A stretch of 8,019 bases of DNA from Chloroflexota bacterium (GTDB lineage Bacteria; Chloroflexota; UBA6077; JADZDV01), in the NCBI GenBank assembly GCA_020850915.1, contig JADZDV010000252.1, positions 1 through 8,019 on the forward strand. Direction: 5' to 3'. Under the pieces are notes generated by a model, which saw nothing but the letters and a program-made list of their open reading frames with translations, had not been told where the DNA came from and searched no databases. Positions 1-5,272 of this stretch are shown here, one piece after another; position 1 is the stretch's first letter, and each line of letters opens with the position of its first letter. A program made the translations under genes and the position numbers.

Positions 1-1
1 C

Positions 2-1096
2 GGGCTGGCGATGTCCACGAAGTACACGATGGCCAGCTTCATCCTGCCGTTGCTCGCGGCGCACGTTGTGGCTTCGTGCAGGGTGAGACGCGGCGGGGCC
101 CGGGGGACAGTGCTGATCTCCCCCCTCCTGCTCGCCGGCGTTGTCGCCCTCGCCGCGTTCCTGGTCGGCACGCCGTTCGCGGCCCTGGATGGGGGCCGCT
201 TCATTCGGGATATAGTGGCGACATCGCGCACCGGCGTCGGCGGTCGCTGGCTCGGCCAGCCGACCGGTCCTGTTCCGCTGCTGTACGTAGCGACTCTGCT
301 CCAGGGGCTGGGCCTTGCGCCGCTGCTGGCGGCGGTCGTGGGGGCCGTGGTGTCCTGGCGCAGCCGGCGCGCGGCGTGCGTCGTGGTGGCGATCCTGCCG
401 CTCTGCTACCTGGGGTTCATGGCGACCAGGAGCGCGGCGTTTCCTCGCTTCGCCTTACCGACGCTGCCGTTTCTCTGCCTCTTCGCCGGTCTTGGCCTGG
501 TCTGGCTTATGGCGCGGCTTTCGCTGTCGAAACTGAGGCTCGGTCAGGGCGTGCTCGTCGCGCTGACGCTGGCCCAATCGCTGGCCAACGACGCGCTCCA
601 GGCGCGGCTGCTGCTCCAGCGGGACACGCGCATTCTGGCGAACCAGTGGGTGCAGGCGAACCTGCCGCCCGGCAGCCACGTCATGATCGAGCATTACTCC
701 CTCTGGGATCTTTCGAGCAGAGGTCGTACGTTCACGCCGAACACGGCGCGGCTCCGTGTCGAGCAGTTCCGGCTGACCCTCGAGGGCGAGGCGGCACGCG
801 GGTATCTACCGCCAGACGCCGACTACGTGGTGACCAGCAGCCTCGTGTTCGATCGCTACTTCGTAGGATCGCCGCGACCGCGGTGGGCGGAAACGGCGAG
901 CCGCTACGCCGAGCTGCACCGCAAGCTGGACGACGCTGGCGACGTCGTAGCGCGCTTCTCCCCCGGCTGGGGCGGTCGTGAGCTACCGTATCGGCTGGAG
1001 GACGCGGCCACGCCGTTCTGGTCGCTCGACGAGTACGAGCGGCCGGGGCCAACGCTGCGTGTCTACCGCCTGGCGCGAGGAGAGCCGAGCGCCTGA
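2..1096 (+). CDS. GT-C fold membrane glycosyltransferase-like protein (GT39/ArnT type), 5' partial
   Basis: The frame is open to the left edge (Gly-Leu-Ala precede the Met at 11), so the true start and the catalytic N-terminal part lie outside the window. Counting from the Met at 11, hydrophobic segments lie near residues 8-22, 34-53, 89-114, 121-139, 147-169 and 179-195. A soluble tail of about 165 residues follows. The opening LAMSTKYT and the DTRILANQWVQANLPPGS stretch just after the last membrane segment resemble polyprenyl-phosphate-dependent mannosyl/arabinosyl transferases, which glycosylate a lipid or protein on the outer face of the membrane. The acidic catalytic motif normally found in the first outer loop is not in view, so activity cannot be judged. 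The gene reads toward the regulator but a hairpin over its stop separates the two, and it probably belongs to another transcription unit. It could instead be a GT-C-fold protein of unassigned function. Confidence 0.7.
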   Translation, partial: GLAMSTKYTMASFILPLLAAHVVASCRVRRGGARGTVLISPLLLAGVVALAAFLVGTPFAALDGGRFIRDIVATSRTGVGGRWLGQPTGPVPLLYVATLLQGLGLAPLLAAVVGAVVSWRSRRAACVVVAILPLCYLGFMATRSAAFPRFALPTLPFLCLFAGLGLVWLMARLSLSKLRLGQGVLVALTLAQSLANDALQARLLLQRDTRILANQWVQANLPPGSHVMIEHYSLWDLSSRGRTFTPNTARLRVEQFRLTLEGEAARGYLPPDADYVVTSSLVFDRYFVGSPRPRWAETASRYAELHRKLDDAGDVVARFSPGWGGRELPYRLEDAATPFWSLDEYERPGPTLRVYRLARGEPSA

Positions 1097-1106
1097 GACG
1101 CTCGGC
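1084..1106 (+). terminator. Hairpin over the stop codon of the membrane protein, possible terminator
   Basis: GCCGAGCG (1084-1091) pairs perfectly with CGCTCGGC (1099-1106) across a 7-base loop. The TGA stop (1094-1096) is inside the loop. The following bases (ATATCACTT) are only mildly T-rich, so this is not a textbook intrinsic terminator. Its place between the end of one gene and the promoter of the next fits a transcript 3' end. Confidence 0.4.
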
Positions 1107-1113
1107 ATATCAC

Positions 1114-1142
1114 TTGACTTCCACTATCCAGCGCCTTATGCT
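1114..1142 (+). promoter_or_regulatory. Candidate sigma-70-type promoter of the GntR-family gene
   Basis: TTGACT (1114-1119) matches the -35 consensus at 5 of 6 positions. A 17-base spacer separates it from TATGCT (1137-1142), which matches the -10 consensus at 4 of 6. Transcription would begin near 1149-1151, about 45 bases before the regulator's start codon and directly before the palindrome at 1152-1171. A second box, TACAAT (1162-1167), lies inside that palindrome but has no clear -35 partner. Confidence 0.5.
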
Positions 1143-1151
1143 CCCGGTTAC

Positions 1152-1171
1152 GTCGACTGCATACAATCGAC
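1152..1171. promoter_or_regulatory. Imperfect 20-bp palindrome, candidate operator of the GntR/FCD regulator
   Basis: GTCGACTGCATACAATCGAC is symmetric at 16 of 20 positions, with GTCGA/TCGAC arms and a TGcATaCA core. It lies just past the predicted transcription start and 24 bases before the regulator's ATG, where a repressor would block transcription of its own gene. FadR/FCD-subfamily regulators commonly bind short palindromes with T-G/C-A arms around an AT-containing centre, and this fits in type. Binding is inferred. The GTCGA arms alone could be chance in GC-rich DNA. Confidence 0.45.
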
Positions 1172-1195
1172 CGGCGGGCTCGCTGAGGAGTCGTC

Positions 1196-1963
1196 ATGGC
1201 CGCAATGGGCCGGCTGAACTTACGAGGGCATCCCTCCCTGCAGGAGCGGGTCTACCGCCAGCTTCGTGAAGCCATCATCTCCGGCGATTTTGTGCCGGGC
1301 GAGCGGCTGGTGGAGACGACGCTGGCCGCGCGGATGGGCGTATCGCGGAGCCCGGTGCGGGAGGCGATCCGGCGGCTGGAGCAGGAGGGGCTGATCACAT
1401 TCACGCCGCGGCGTGGCGTGGCTGTGGACAGCCCGACCGTGGCTGACGTCGAGGACGTCTACAGCGTCCGTGCGGTGCTGGAGGTGCTGGCGGCTCGTCT
1501 CGCCGCGCGGCGCCGAACGCCGAAGCACGTTGACGCGCTGCACCGTGCCGCGGCGCGGATGGAGCACGCGATCTCACTGGGCGACACGCCGGCGGTCGTT
1601 CGCGCGGACGACGACTTCCACCGGACCATCGTCGAGGCCAGCGGCAACGCCAGGCTGAAGGAGATCCTGACCAGGCTGCTGGACGTCATCCGGCGCGCGC
1701 GGCTGGCCGCTCACAGCAGGCCCGGCTGGTCGGAGATGGCGCTCGAGATGCATGAAGGGATCCTCGACGCTATCGAGCAGCAAGACGAGGCGCGGGCCGT
1801 CGACAGGATGCAGTACCATGCCGACCGGGCCAGACAGTTCATCGTTGGCACGCTGGCCAACAACAACGGGGAGGGCGCCGGGGGACAGGGACCTGAGTGT
1901 TCTACGCGCAACGCGGGCGAGGATGTGGCAGCGGACGGGCGGCTTTCGAGCCATGCGAGCTGA
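1196..1963 (+). CDS. GntR-family transcriptional regulator, FadR subfamily with FCD ligand domain
   Basis: A 255-residue DNA-binding regulator. The winged helix-turn-helix spans about residues 14-78, with the family pattern LREAIISGDFVPGERL, then MGVSRSPVREAIRRLEQEGL as the recognition region, then the wing with RRGVAV. The all-helical FCD domain follows at about 84-220. Asp138, His142, His186 and His208 match the metal-binding set of FCD domains; this metal typically helps bind carboxylate effectors. The start at 1196 has GAGGAG at 1185-1190, five bases upstream; the Met at 1205 is an alternative. After residue 220 comes a Gly/Ala-rich tail of about 35 residues that is not part of the fold. 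The promoter and palindrome just upstream suggest autoregulation. By position it is the likely regulator of the downstream transporter and enzyme genes, most plausibly as a repressor released by a small acid. The effector is unknown. Confidence 0.93.
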   Translation: MAAMGRLNLRGHPSLQERVYRQLREAIISGDFVPGERLVETTLAARMGVSRSPVREAIRRLEQEGLITFTPRRGVAVDSPTVADVEDVYSVRAVLEVLAARLAARRRTPKHVDALHRAAARMEHAISLGDTPAVVRADDDFHRTIVEASGNARLKEILTRLLDVIRRARLAAHSRPGWSEMALEMHEGILDAIEQQDEARAVDRMQYHADRARQFIVGTLANNNGEGAGGQGPECSTRNAGEDVAADGRLSSHAS

Positions 1964-2015
1964 GCGCGACGGGCTGCGCGGCGGCCAGCGCAACCCTGTG
2001 GCACCGGGCAGCGTG

Positions 2016-2029
2016 GGATTCCGGTATCC
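2016..2029. promoter_or_regulatory. 14-bp palindrome overlapping a -10-like box
   Basis: GGATTCCGGTATCC is symmetric at 12 of 14 positions around a CCGG centre. TATCCT (2025-2030), the best -10-like box in this gap, overlaps its right arm, so a bound protein could block a promoter here. The sequence does not resemble the palindrome at 1152-1171, so the same regulator need not bind both. Confidence 0.25.
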
Positions 2030-2176
2030 TGCTCTCCCAGCGTGTAGAGCGGGCGGTTGAGGCAACGAGAACACACCACGGGAGTGCAGGTCGGCTGATG
2101 GATCGGGTCGCGGTCGGACACGACGGTTGGAGAGATCTTCTCGGGGCGGGCGTGGCCGCCCTGGAGCATCCTGGGA

Positions 2177-2193
2177 CCGGGACCACGTCCCGG
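2177..2193 (+). promoter_or_regulatory. Stem-loop just upstream of the ATPase ribosome binding site
   Basis: CCGGGAC (2177-2183) pairs perfectly with GTCCCGG (2187-2193) across a 3-base loop, ending seven bases before AAGGAG (2201-2206). A second GGGAC at 2173-2177 could compete for the same right arm. No T tract follows, so it is not a terminator. It may affect translation initiation or mRNA stability. Confidence 0.3.
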
Positions 2194-2213
2194 CGAGTGT
2201 AAGGAGTCGAGCG

Positions 2214-3014
2214 GTGGCAGTTGCGACGGCCAAGATCAGCATCGAGGGACTGCGTCACGAGTACGTCGATCCGTACGGCGGTGACGTCGTGCTGGCGATC
2301 AACGGACTCAATCTCGATGTCCGCTCGGGTGAGTTGATGACCGTAGTGGGGCCCTCCGGTTGCGGCAAGAGCACGATGCTCAACATCATCGCGGGCTTGA
2401 TCAAACCAACCGGCGGGCGGATCTCGGTCAACGGGAAAGAGGTCGCCGGTCCGGGGCGTGACCGAGGGATGGTGTTCCAGGAGTTCGCGATCCTCCCATG
2501 GCGCACCGTGGAGAACAACATCGGGCATCCGCTGGAGATCCAGGGCATCCCCCGCAAGGAGCGGATGGACCGGGTGGCGCGGTTCGTGGAGCTGGTCACC
2601 CTCTCCGGATTCGAGAAGAAGTTCCCGCACGAGCTGTCTGGCGGCATGCGCCAGCGCGTGGCGGTGGCGCGGACCCTCGCCCAGGATCCCGAGGTCATGC
2701 TGATGGACGAGCCATTCGCGGCGGTGGACGCCCAGACGCGTATCACCCTCCAGGAAGAGCTGCTCCAGGTGGCCGAGAAGACGCACAAGACGATTCTCTT
2801 CGTCACCCACAGCGTGGATGAGGCCGTCTTCCTCGGCGACCGCGTGGCGATCATCGCCCGCCGTCCCGGCCGTGTGAAGGAGATCGTCGACGTCCACATC
2901 CCGCTTGGGGAGCGGGACCACGCCACCGCCAGCCACAATCCGGAGTACACGGCCAGGCGTGACTACGTGCTGACATCCGTTCGAGAAGAGGTCAGCCGGG
3001 GAGAGCGAGAATGA
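2214..3014 (+). CDS. ABC transporter ATP-binding protein, NitT/TauT (nitrate/sulfonate/taurine-like) family
   Basis: A 266-residue ATPase that powers import by the two permeases encoded next to it, at the cytoplasmic face of the membrane. All nucleotide-binding motifs are intact: Walker A GPSGCGKST (46-54), Q-loop Gln89, signature LSGGMRQR (141-148), Walker B VMLMDEP (161-167) with catalytic Glu166, and switch His199. The phrases FQEFAILPW and THSVDEAVFLGDRV are typical of the SsuB/TauB/NrtD group. I chose the GTG at 2214 because AAGGAG (2201-2206) stands seven bases before it and homology begins soon after. The ATG at 2127 would add 29 residues of unlikely composition and place the hairpin inside coding sequence. 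The gene overlaps the first permease gene by four bases (ATGA). Family members import nitrate, sulfonates, pyrimidine precursors, riboflavin or aromatic acids, so the substrate stays open. Confidence 0.93.
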   Translation: MAVATAKISIEGLRHEYVDPYGGDVVLAINGLNLDVRSGELMTVVGPSGCGKSTMLNIIAGLIKPTGGRISVNGKEVAGPGRDRGMVFQEFAILPWRTVENNIGHPLEIQGIPRKERMDRVARFVELVTLSGFEKKFPHELSGGMRQRVAVARTLAQDPEVMLMDEPFAAVDAQTRITLQEELLQVAEKTHKTILFVTHSVDEAVFLGDRVAIIARRPGRVKEIVDVHIPLGERDHATASHNPEYTARRDYVLTSVREEVSRGERE

Positions 3015-3856
3015 GTGTATCCGGTCAGGCTGCCGCCTCCAGCGGCTCGAGCACCACCCGTCGGTGGCTGGAGTTCCAGGCCGCCCTGTATCGCGTTCCG
3101 CTCTTGATGCGGTTTGTGAAGTTCTACGGGGCATTCATCCTGGTGATTGCCATCTGGCTGATCGCGGCACAGCTCCTCAACCCCGTGTACGTGCCGTCGC
3201 CGACCGGCACCGTGGCCGCGTTTGGCGAGCTGATGTTCAAGGGCATTCTCCCCGCGTACGTCGTCGATAGCATTCGCCACCTGGTGCAGGCGGCCATCGT
3301 GGGCATGGCGATCGCCATTCCGCTCGGGCTGGGTATTGGCCTCAACCGCTACATCGCGAGCTTCTTCTACCCGCTGCTGAACTTCTTTCAGGCGCTGTCC
3401 GGCATTGCCTGGCTGCCGATGTTCATCATCTGGTTCGGCTTCAGCGAGAAGACGATCACCGTAGCGATCAACTACACCGTGGTCTTCCCGGTGGCGTTCA
3501 ACACGCTGGTTGGCGTCCGCACCGTGCCGAAGATCTACTCCAATGCGTTGCGGACGATGGGCGCGAGCAACTGGCGGATCATTAGAGATGTGATCGTGCC
3601 CGGCGCCTTCCCAAACATCGTGACTGGTATGCGGCTCGGCATCGCCTACGGCTGGCGCGCTATGATCGCGGCGGAGATGGTCGTGGGCGCCAACGGACTG
3701 GGGTTCATGATCTTTGACGCGCAGTCCTTCGGCCTGACCGCCCGCATCGTGCTGGGCATGATCATCATTGGAGCGCTCTGGCTCATCGTGGACCAGCTCG
3801 TGCTGCGTCCCCTGGAGCGTGCGACGATCCAACGCTGGGGTCTGGTGAGGAGCTGA
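3011..3856 (+). CDS. ABC transporter permease 1, NitT/TauT family (BPD_transp_1)
   Basis: A 281-residue inner-membrane permease. Hydrophobic segments lie near residues 38-56, 92-111, 118-142, 149-168, 208-227 and 245-263. The cytoplasmic coupling (EAA) loop, which docks on the ATPase, is at about 179-199 (ALRTMGASNWRIIRDVIVPG). The start is an ATGA overlap with the ATPase gene, with GGGGAG (2998-3003) seven bases upstream, indicating translational coupling. The C-terminus ends in an LERATIQRWGL motif that recurs in the second permease. From about residue 128 onward the two permeases align without gaps of note (SGIAW, FNTL, GLGFMIFDA), so they are paralogs and probably form a heterodimeric channel. 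Length and topology are normal for the family. The substrate is unknown. Confidence 0.92.
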   Translation: MSVSGQAAASSGSSTTRRWLEFQAALYRVPLLMRFVKFYGAFILVIAIWLIAAQLLNPVYVPSPTGTVAAFGELMFKGILPAYVVDSIRHLVQAAIVGMAIAIPLGLGIGLNRYIASFFYPLLNFFQALSGIAWLPMFIIWFGFSEKTITVAINYTVVFPVAFNTLVGVRTVPKIYSNALRTMGASNWRIIRDVIVPGAFPNIVTGMRLGIAYGWRAMIAAEMVVGANGLGFMIFDAQSFGLTARIVLGMIIIGALWLIVDQLVLRPLERATIQRWGLVRS

Positions 3857-3858
3857 CG

Positions 3859-4716
3859 ATGGCGACGACGACGACAACTCCGACGACCGCTGCCCCCACC
3901 ACGACGCTGAAGGCGCCGCCAAAGATCTTCCGGACGCCCCAGGCGCGCAGGGTTGGGAGCATTCTGGCCTGGCTGTTCCCGTTCGCCTGTCTGCTGACCG
4001 CCTGGTACTTCCTGGCGGCCTCCGGGACGTACCCGCGCAACTTCCTGCCCTCGCCCCTGGCGGTCTGGGAAGCGCTGCGCGACAACGCGGCGGACGGGAC
4101 CCTCTGGAAGCACATCTCCGCGAGTCTGAGCCGCCTGAGCCTCGGGATCGTCGTCAGCTTGCTCATGGGCGTGAGCGTCGGCATGATCATGGGCCTCAAC
4201 CGAGGCGTGGCCGAGTTCTTCGAGCCGCTGACCAGCTTCATGAACGCGCTGTCGGGCATCGCCTGGGTGCCGCTGGCGATCGTCTGGTTTGGCCTTGGCC
4301 AGGGCGCTGTGACGTTCATCCTCTGGAACAGCATCTTCTTCCTGGTCATGTTCAACACCTTGCTGGGCGTGAAGGCCGTGCCGCGGGTGTTCATGAACGC
4401 GTGCTTGACTATGGGTGGCAGCAAGTGGCGCGTGGTGCGTGACGTGATGCTGCCCGGCGCCATGCCGAACATCATCCTCGGCATTCGGATGGGCATTGGC
4501 TTCGGCTGGCGCGCCCTGATCGCCGCGGAGATGATCGGCGCCACCTCTGGCCTGGGCTTCATGATCTTCGACGCCAGCTACTTCCATCGCTCCGATGTCA
4601 TCCTCAGCGGCATCATGGTGATCGGCGTGATCTGGCTGGCCACGGACCGCCTCATTCTGAGCCCACTCGAGCGCCGGACGATCGAGCGCTGGGGCCTGAT
4701 CAACAAGCCGGCCTAG
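3859..4716 (+). CDS. ABC transporter permease 2, NitT/TauT family (BPD_transp_1)
   Basis: A 285-residue permease, paralogous to the preceding one and likely its partner in a heterodimeric channel. Membrane segments lie near residues 35-54, 92-112, 120-145, 151-170, 208-227 and 246-264. The EAA coupling loop is at about 181-201 (CLTMGGSKWRVVRDVMLPG). The C-terminus repeats the ERRTIERWGL motif. The gene starts two bases after the previous stop, with GAGGAG (3847-3852) six bases before the ATG. The cytoplasmic N-terminus is odd: MATTTTTPTTAAPTTT, a Thr/Pro/Ala low-complexity tail encoded by near-repeated ACG/ACC codons and absent from the first permease. Tandem duplication of an ancestral permease gene is the simplest origin. 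Many NitT/TauT systems have only one permease gene, so the pair marks a particular subgroup. Confidence 0.92.
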   Translation: MATTTTTPTTAAPTTTLKAPPKIFRTPQARRVGSILAWLFPFACLLTAWYFLAASGTYPRNFLPSPLAVWEALRDNAADGTLWKHISASLSRLSLGIVVSLLMGVSVGMIMGLNRGVAEFFEPLTSFMNALSGIAWVPLAIVWFGLGQGAVTFILWNSIFFLVMFNTLLGVKAVPRVFMNACLTMGGSKWRVVRDVMLPGAMPNIILGIRMGIGFGWRALIAAEMIGATSGLGFMIFDASYFHRSDVILSGIMVIGVIWLATDRLILSPLERRTIERWGLINKPA

Positions 4717-4728
4717 GAGTAATCGTCG

Positions 4729-5115
4729 ATGGCGACAGCGGTGGAAGCTTCCAGCATCACCTACGGGAGGCGCACCTCGCGCCTCCAGCGGCTCTTCAGC
4801 AATCGCTCGTTGATGCTCGTCCTGGTCTTCCTGCTGATCACGGTTGGCTGGGAGGCCTACGGGCGGATCTCGTCGCAGTTGCGGATGTCGCCAGCCGTCC
4901 AGGAAGCGCTTCAGACCGGGCAGCCGGTCGACGTCGTGCTGTATCTGCCGTTCGCGCCGGAGCAGTTCCACGTCAAGCTGCTGCAAAAGTACGGCACGGT
5001 CAGCGGCGTGAGCGCCAACGCCGTGACCGTCCGGAGAGTGAAACCGGACGATCTGAAGGATCTCGCCAAGAGCTACTGGATCAGCAGTATCAAGCTCGAA
5101 AGCGAGCCCCAATAG
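4729..5115 (+). CDS. Small membrane-anchored protein of unknown function, with a possible I9/propeptide-like domain
   Basis: I do not recognise a named family for this 128-residue protein. A basic, cytoplasmic N-terminus (RRTSRLQRLFSNR, 14-26) is followed by one hydrophobic segment at about 28-44, then a soluble part of about 85 residues. By the positive-inside rule the soluble part faces outward. Residues 66-125 read as a beta-alpha-beta-beta-alpha-beta pattern (VDVVLYL; EQFHVKLLQKYG; AVTVRRV; PDDLKDLAKS; ISSIKLE). This loosely resembles the inhibitor I9/subtilisin-propeptide fold, but no protease gene is in view. The start has AGGAG (4715-4719) nine bases upstream, and the gene follows permease 2 by 12 bases, so it is surely co-transcribed. 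Possible roles are an accessory subunit, a channel gate, or an anchor for a binding protein encoded elsewhere; none is shown by the sequence. Confidence 0.75.
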   Translation: MATAVEASSITYGRRTSRLQRLFSNRSLMLVLVFLLITVGWEAYGRISSQLRMSPAVQEALQTGQPVDVVLYLPFAPEQFHVKLLQKYGTVSGVSANAVTVRRVKPDDLKDLAKSYWISSIKLESEPQ

Positions 5116-5161
5116 CGCCAGACCCACCTCGTCACGACTCACAGTCCAGGGATTGGCAGCC

Positions 5162-5196
5162 GGCCCGGCGCACCGCCACGTGCGGTCCGCCGGGCC
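5162..5196 (+). terminator. Long GC-rich hairpin after the ABC operon, likely transcript end
   Basis: GGCCCGGCG (5162-5170) pairs with CGCCGGGCC (5188-5196). Inside, after one C/C mismatch, ACCGC (5172-5176) pairs with GCGGT (5182-5186) around a CACGT loop, giving 14 pairs in 35 bases. It begins 46 bases past the stop of the small membrane protein gene. Only TTGG follows, so there is no U tract. It may end or protect the ABC transcript. Confidence 0.45.
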
Positions 5197-5200
5197 TTGG

Positions 5201-5206
5201 TATGAT
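5201..5206 (+). promoter_or_regulatory. -10-like box ahead of the amidohydrolase gene
   Basis: TATGAT matches the -10 consensus at 5 of 6 positions and sits four bases after the hairpin and 67 bases before the GTG start. No good -35 is found at the usual spacing, where the region is taken up by the hairpin. A promoter here would give the amidohydrolase its own transcript. Confidence 0.3.
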
Positions 5207-5231
5207 GCGGGGAAACACCACGGGCGAACGC

Positions 5232-5250
5232 TGCGATCCGCGGGTTCGCA
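5232..5250 (+). promoter_or_regulatory. Small stem-loop in the amidohydrolase 5' leader
   Basis: TGCGA (5232-5236) pairs with TCGCA (5246-5250). Within the loop, CC/GG can add two pairs after a T/T mismatch. It ends five bases before the AAAGGTGG ribosome binding site. It is short and could be chance in GC-rich sequence. Confidence 0.2.
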
Positions 5251-5272
5251 CAGCAAAGGTGGACGGAACGAC

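Larger units (their letters stand above)
1964..2213 (+). other. 250-bp intergenic leader of the ABC operon
   Basis: No convincing gene is seen here. It holds a -10-like TATCCT (2025-2030) without a good -35, overlapped by the palindrome at 2016-2029. Three or four short hairpins follow: GTCG/CGAC at 2113-2124, GGGCG/CGCCC at 2148-2161 and CCGGGAC/GTCCCGG at 2177-2193. I could not match it to a riboswitch class I know; cobalamin, TPP, SAM-I, glycine and guanidine-I signatures were looked for by eye. A 34-codon ORF (2098-2202) ends within the ribosome binding site of the ATPase gene. Chance structure is expected in GC-rich DNA, so this is only a candidate regulatory leader. Confidence 0.4.

Noticed and set aside
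2127..2213. ATG 2127 as the ATPase start
   Set aside because: It adds 29 residues of Arg/Ser/Gly-rich sequence without homology, while GTG 2214 has AAGGAG at ideal spacing.
1902..3134. Long minus-strand open frame (410 codons) opposite the ATPase gene
   Set aside because: It is antisense to a gene with complete ABC ATPase motifs, its composition is His/Arg/Asp-rich without recognisable domains, and long antisense frames are expected in GC-rich coding DNA.
2214..4716. Naming the transporter as ssuABC, tauABC, nrt or thiXYZ
   Set aside because: The family is clear but no binding protein or substrate-specific gene is present, so a symbol would overstate the evidence.
5153..5272. ATG 5153 as the amidohydrolase start
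   Set aside because: The extra 40 residues would be translated from the hairpin and -10 region, and family members begin just before the HxH motif, as GTG 5273 does.
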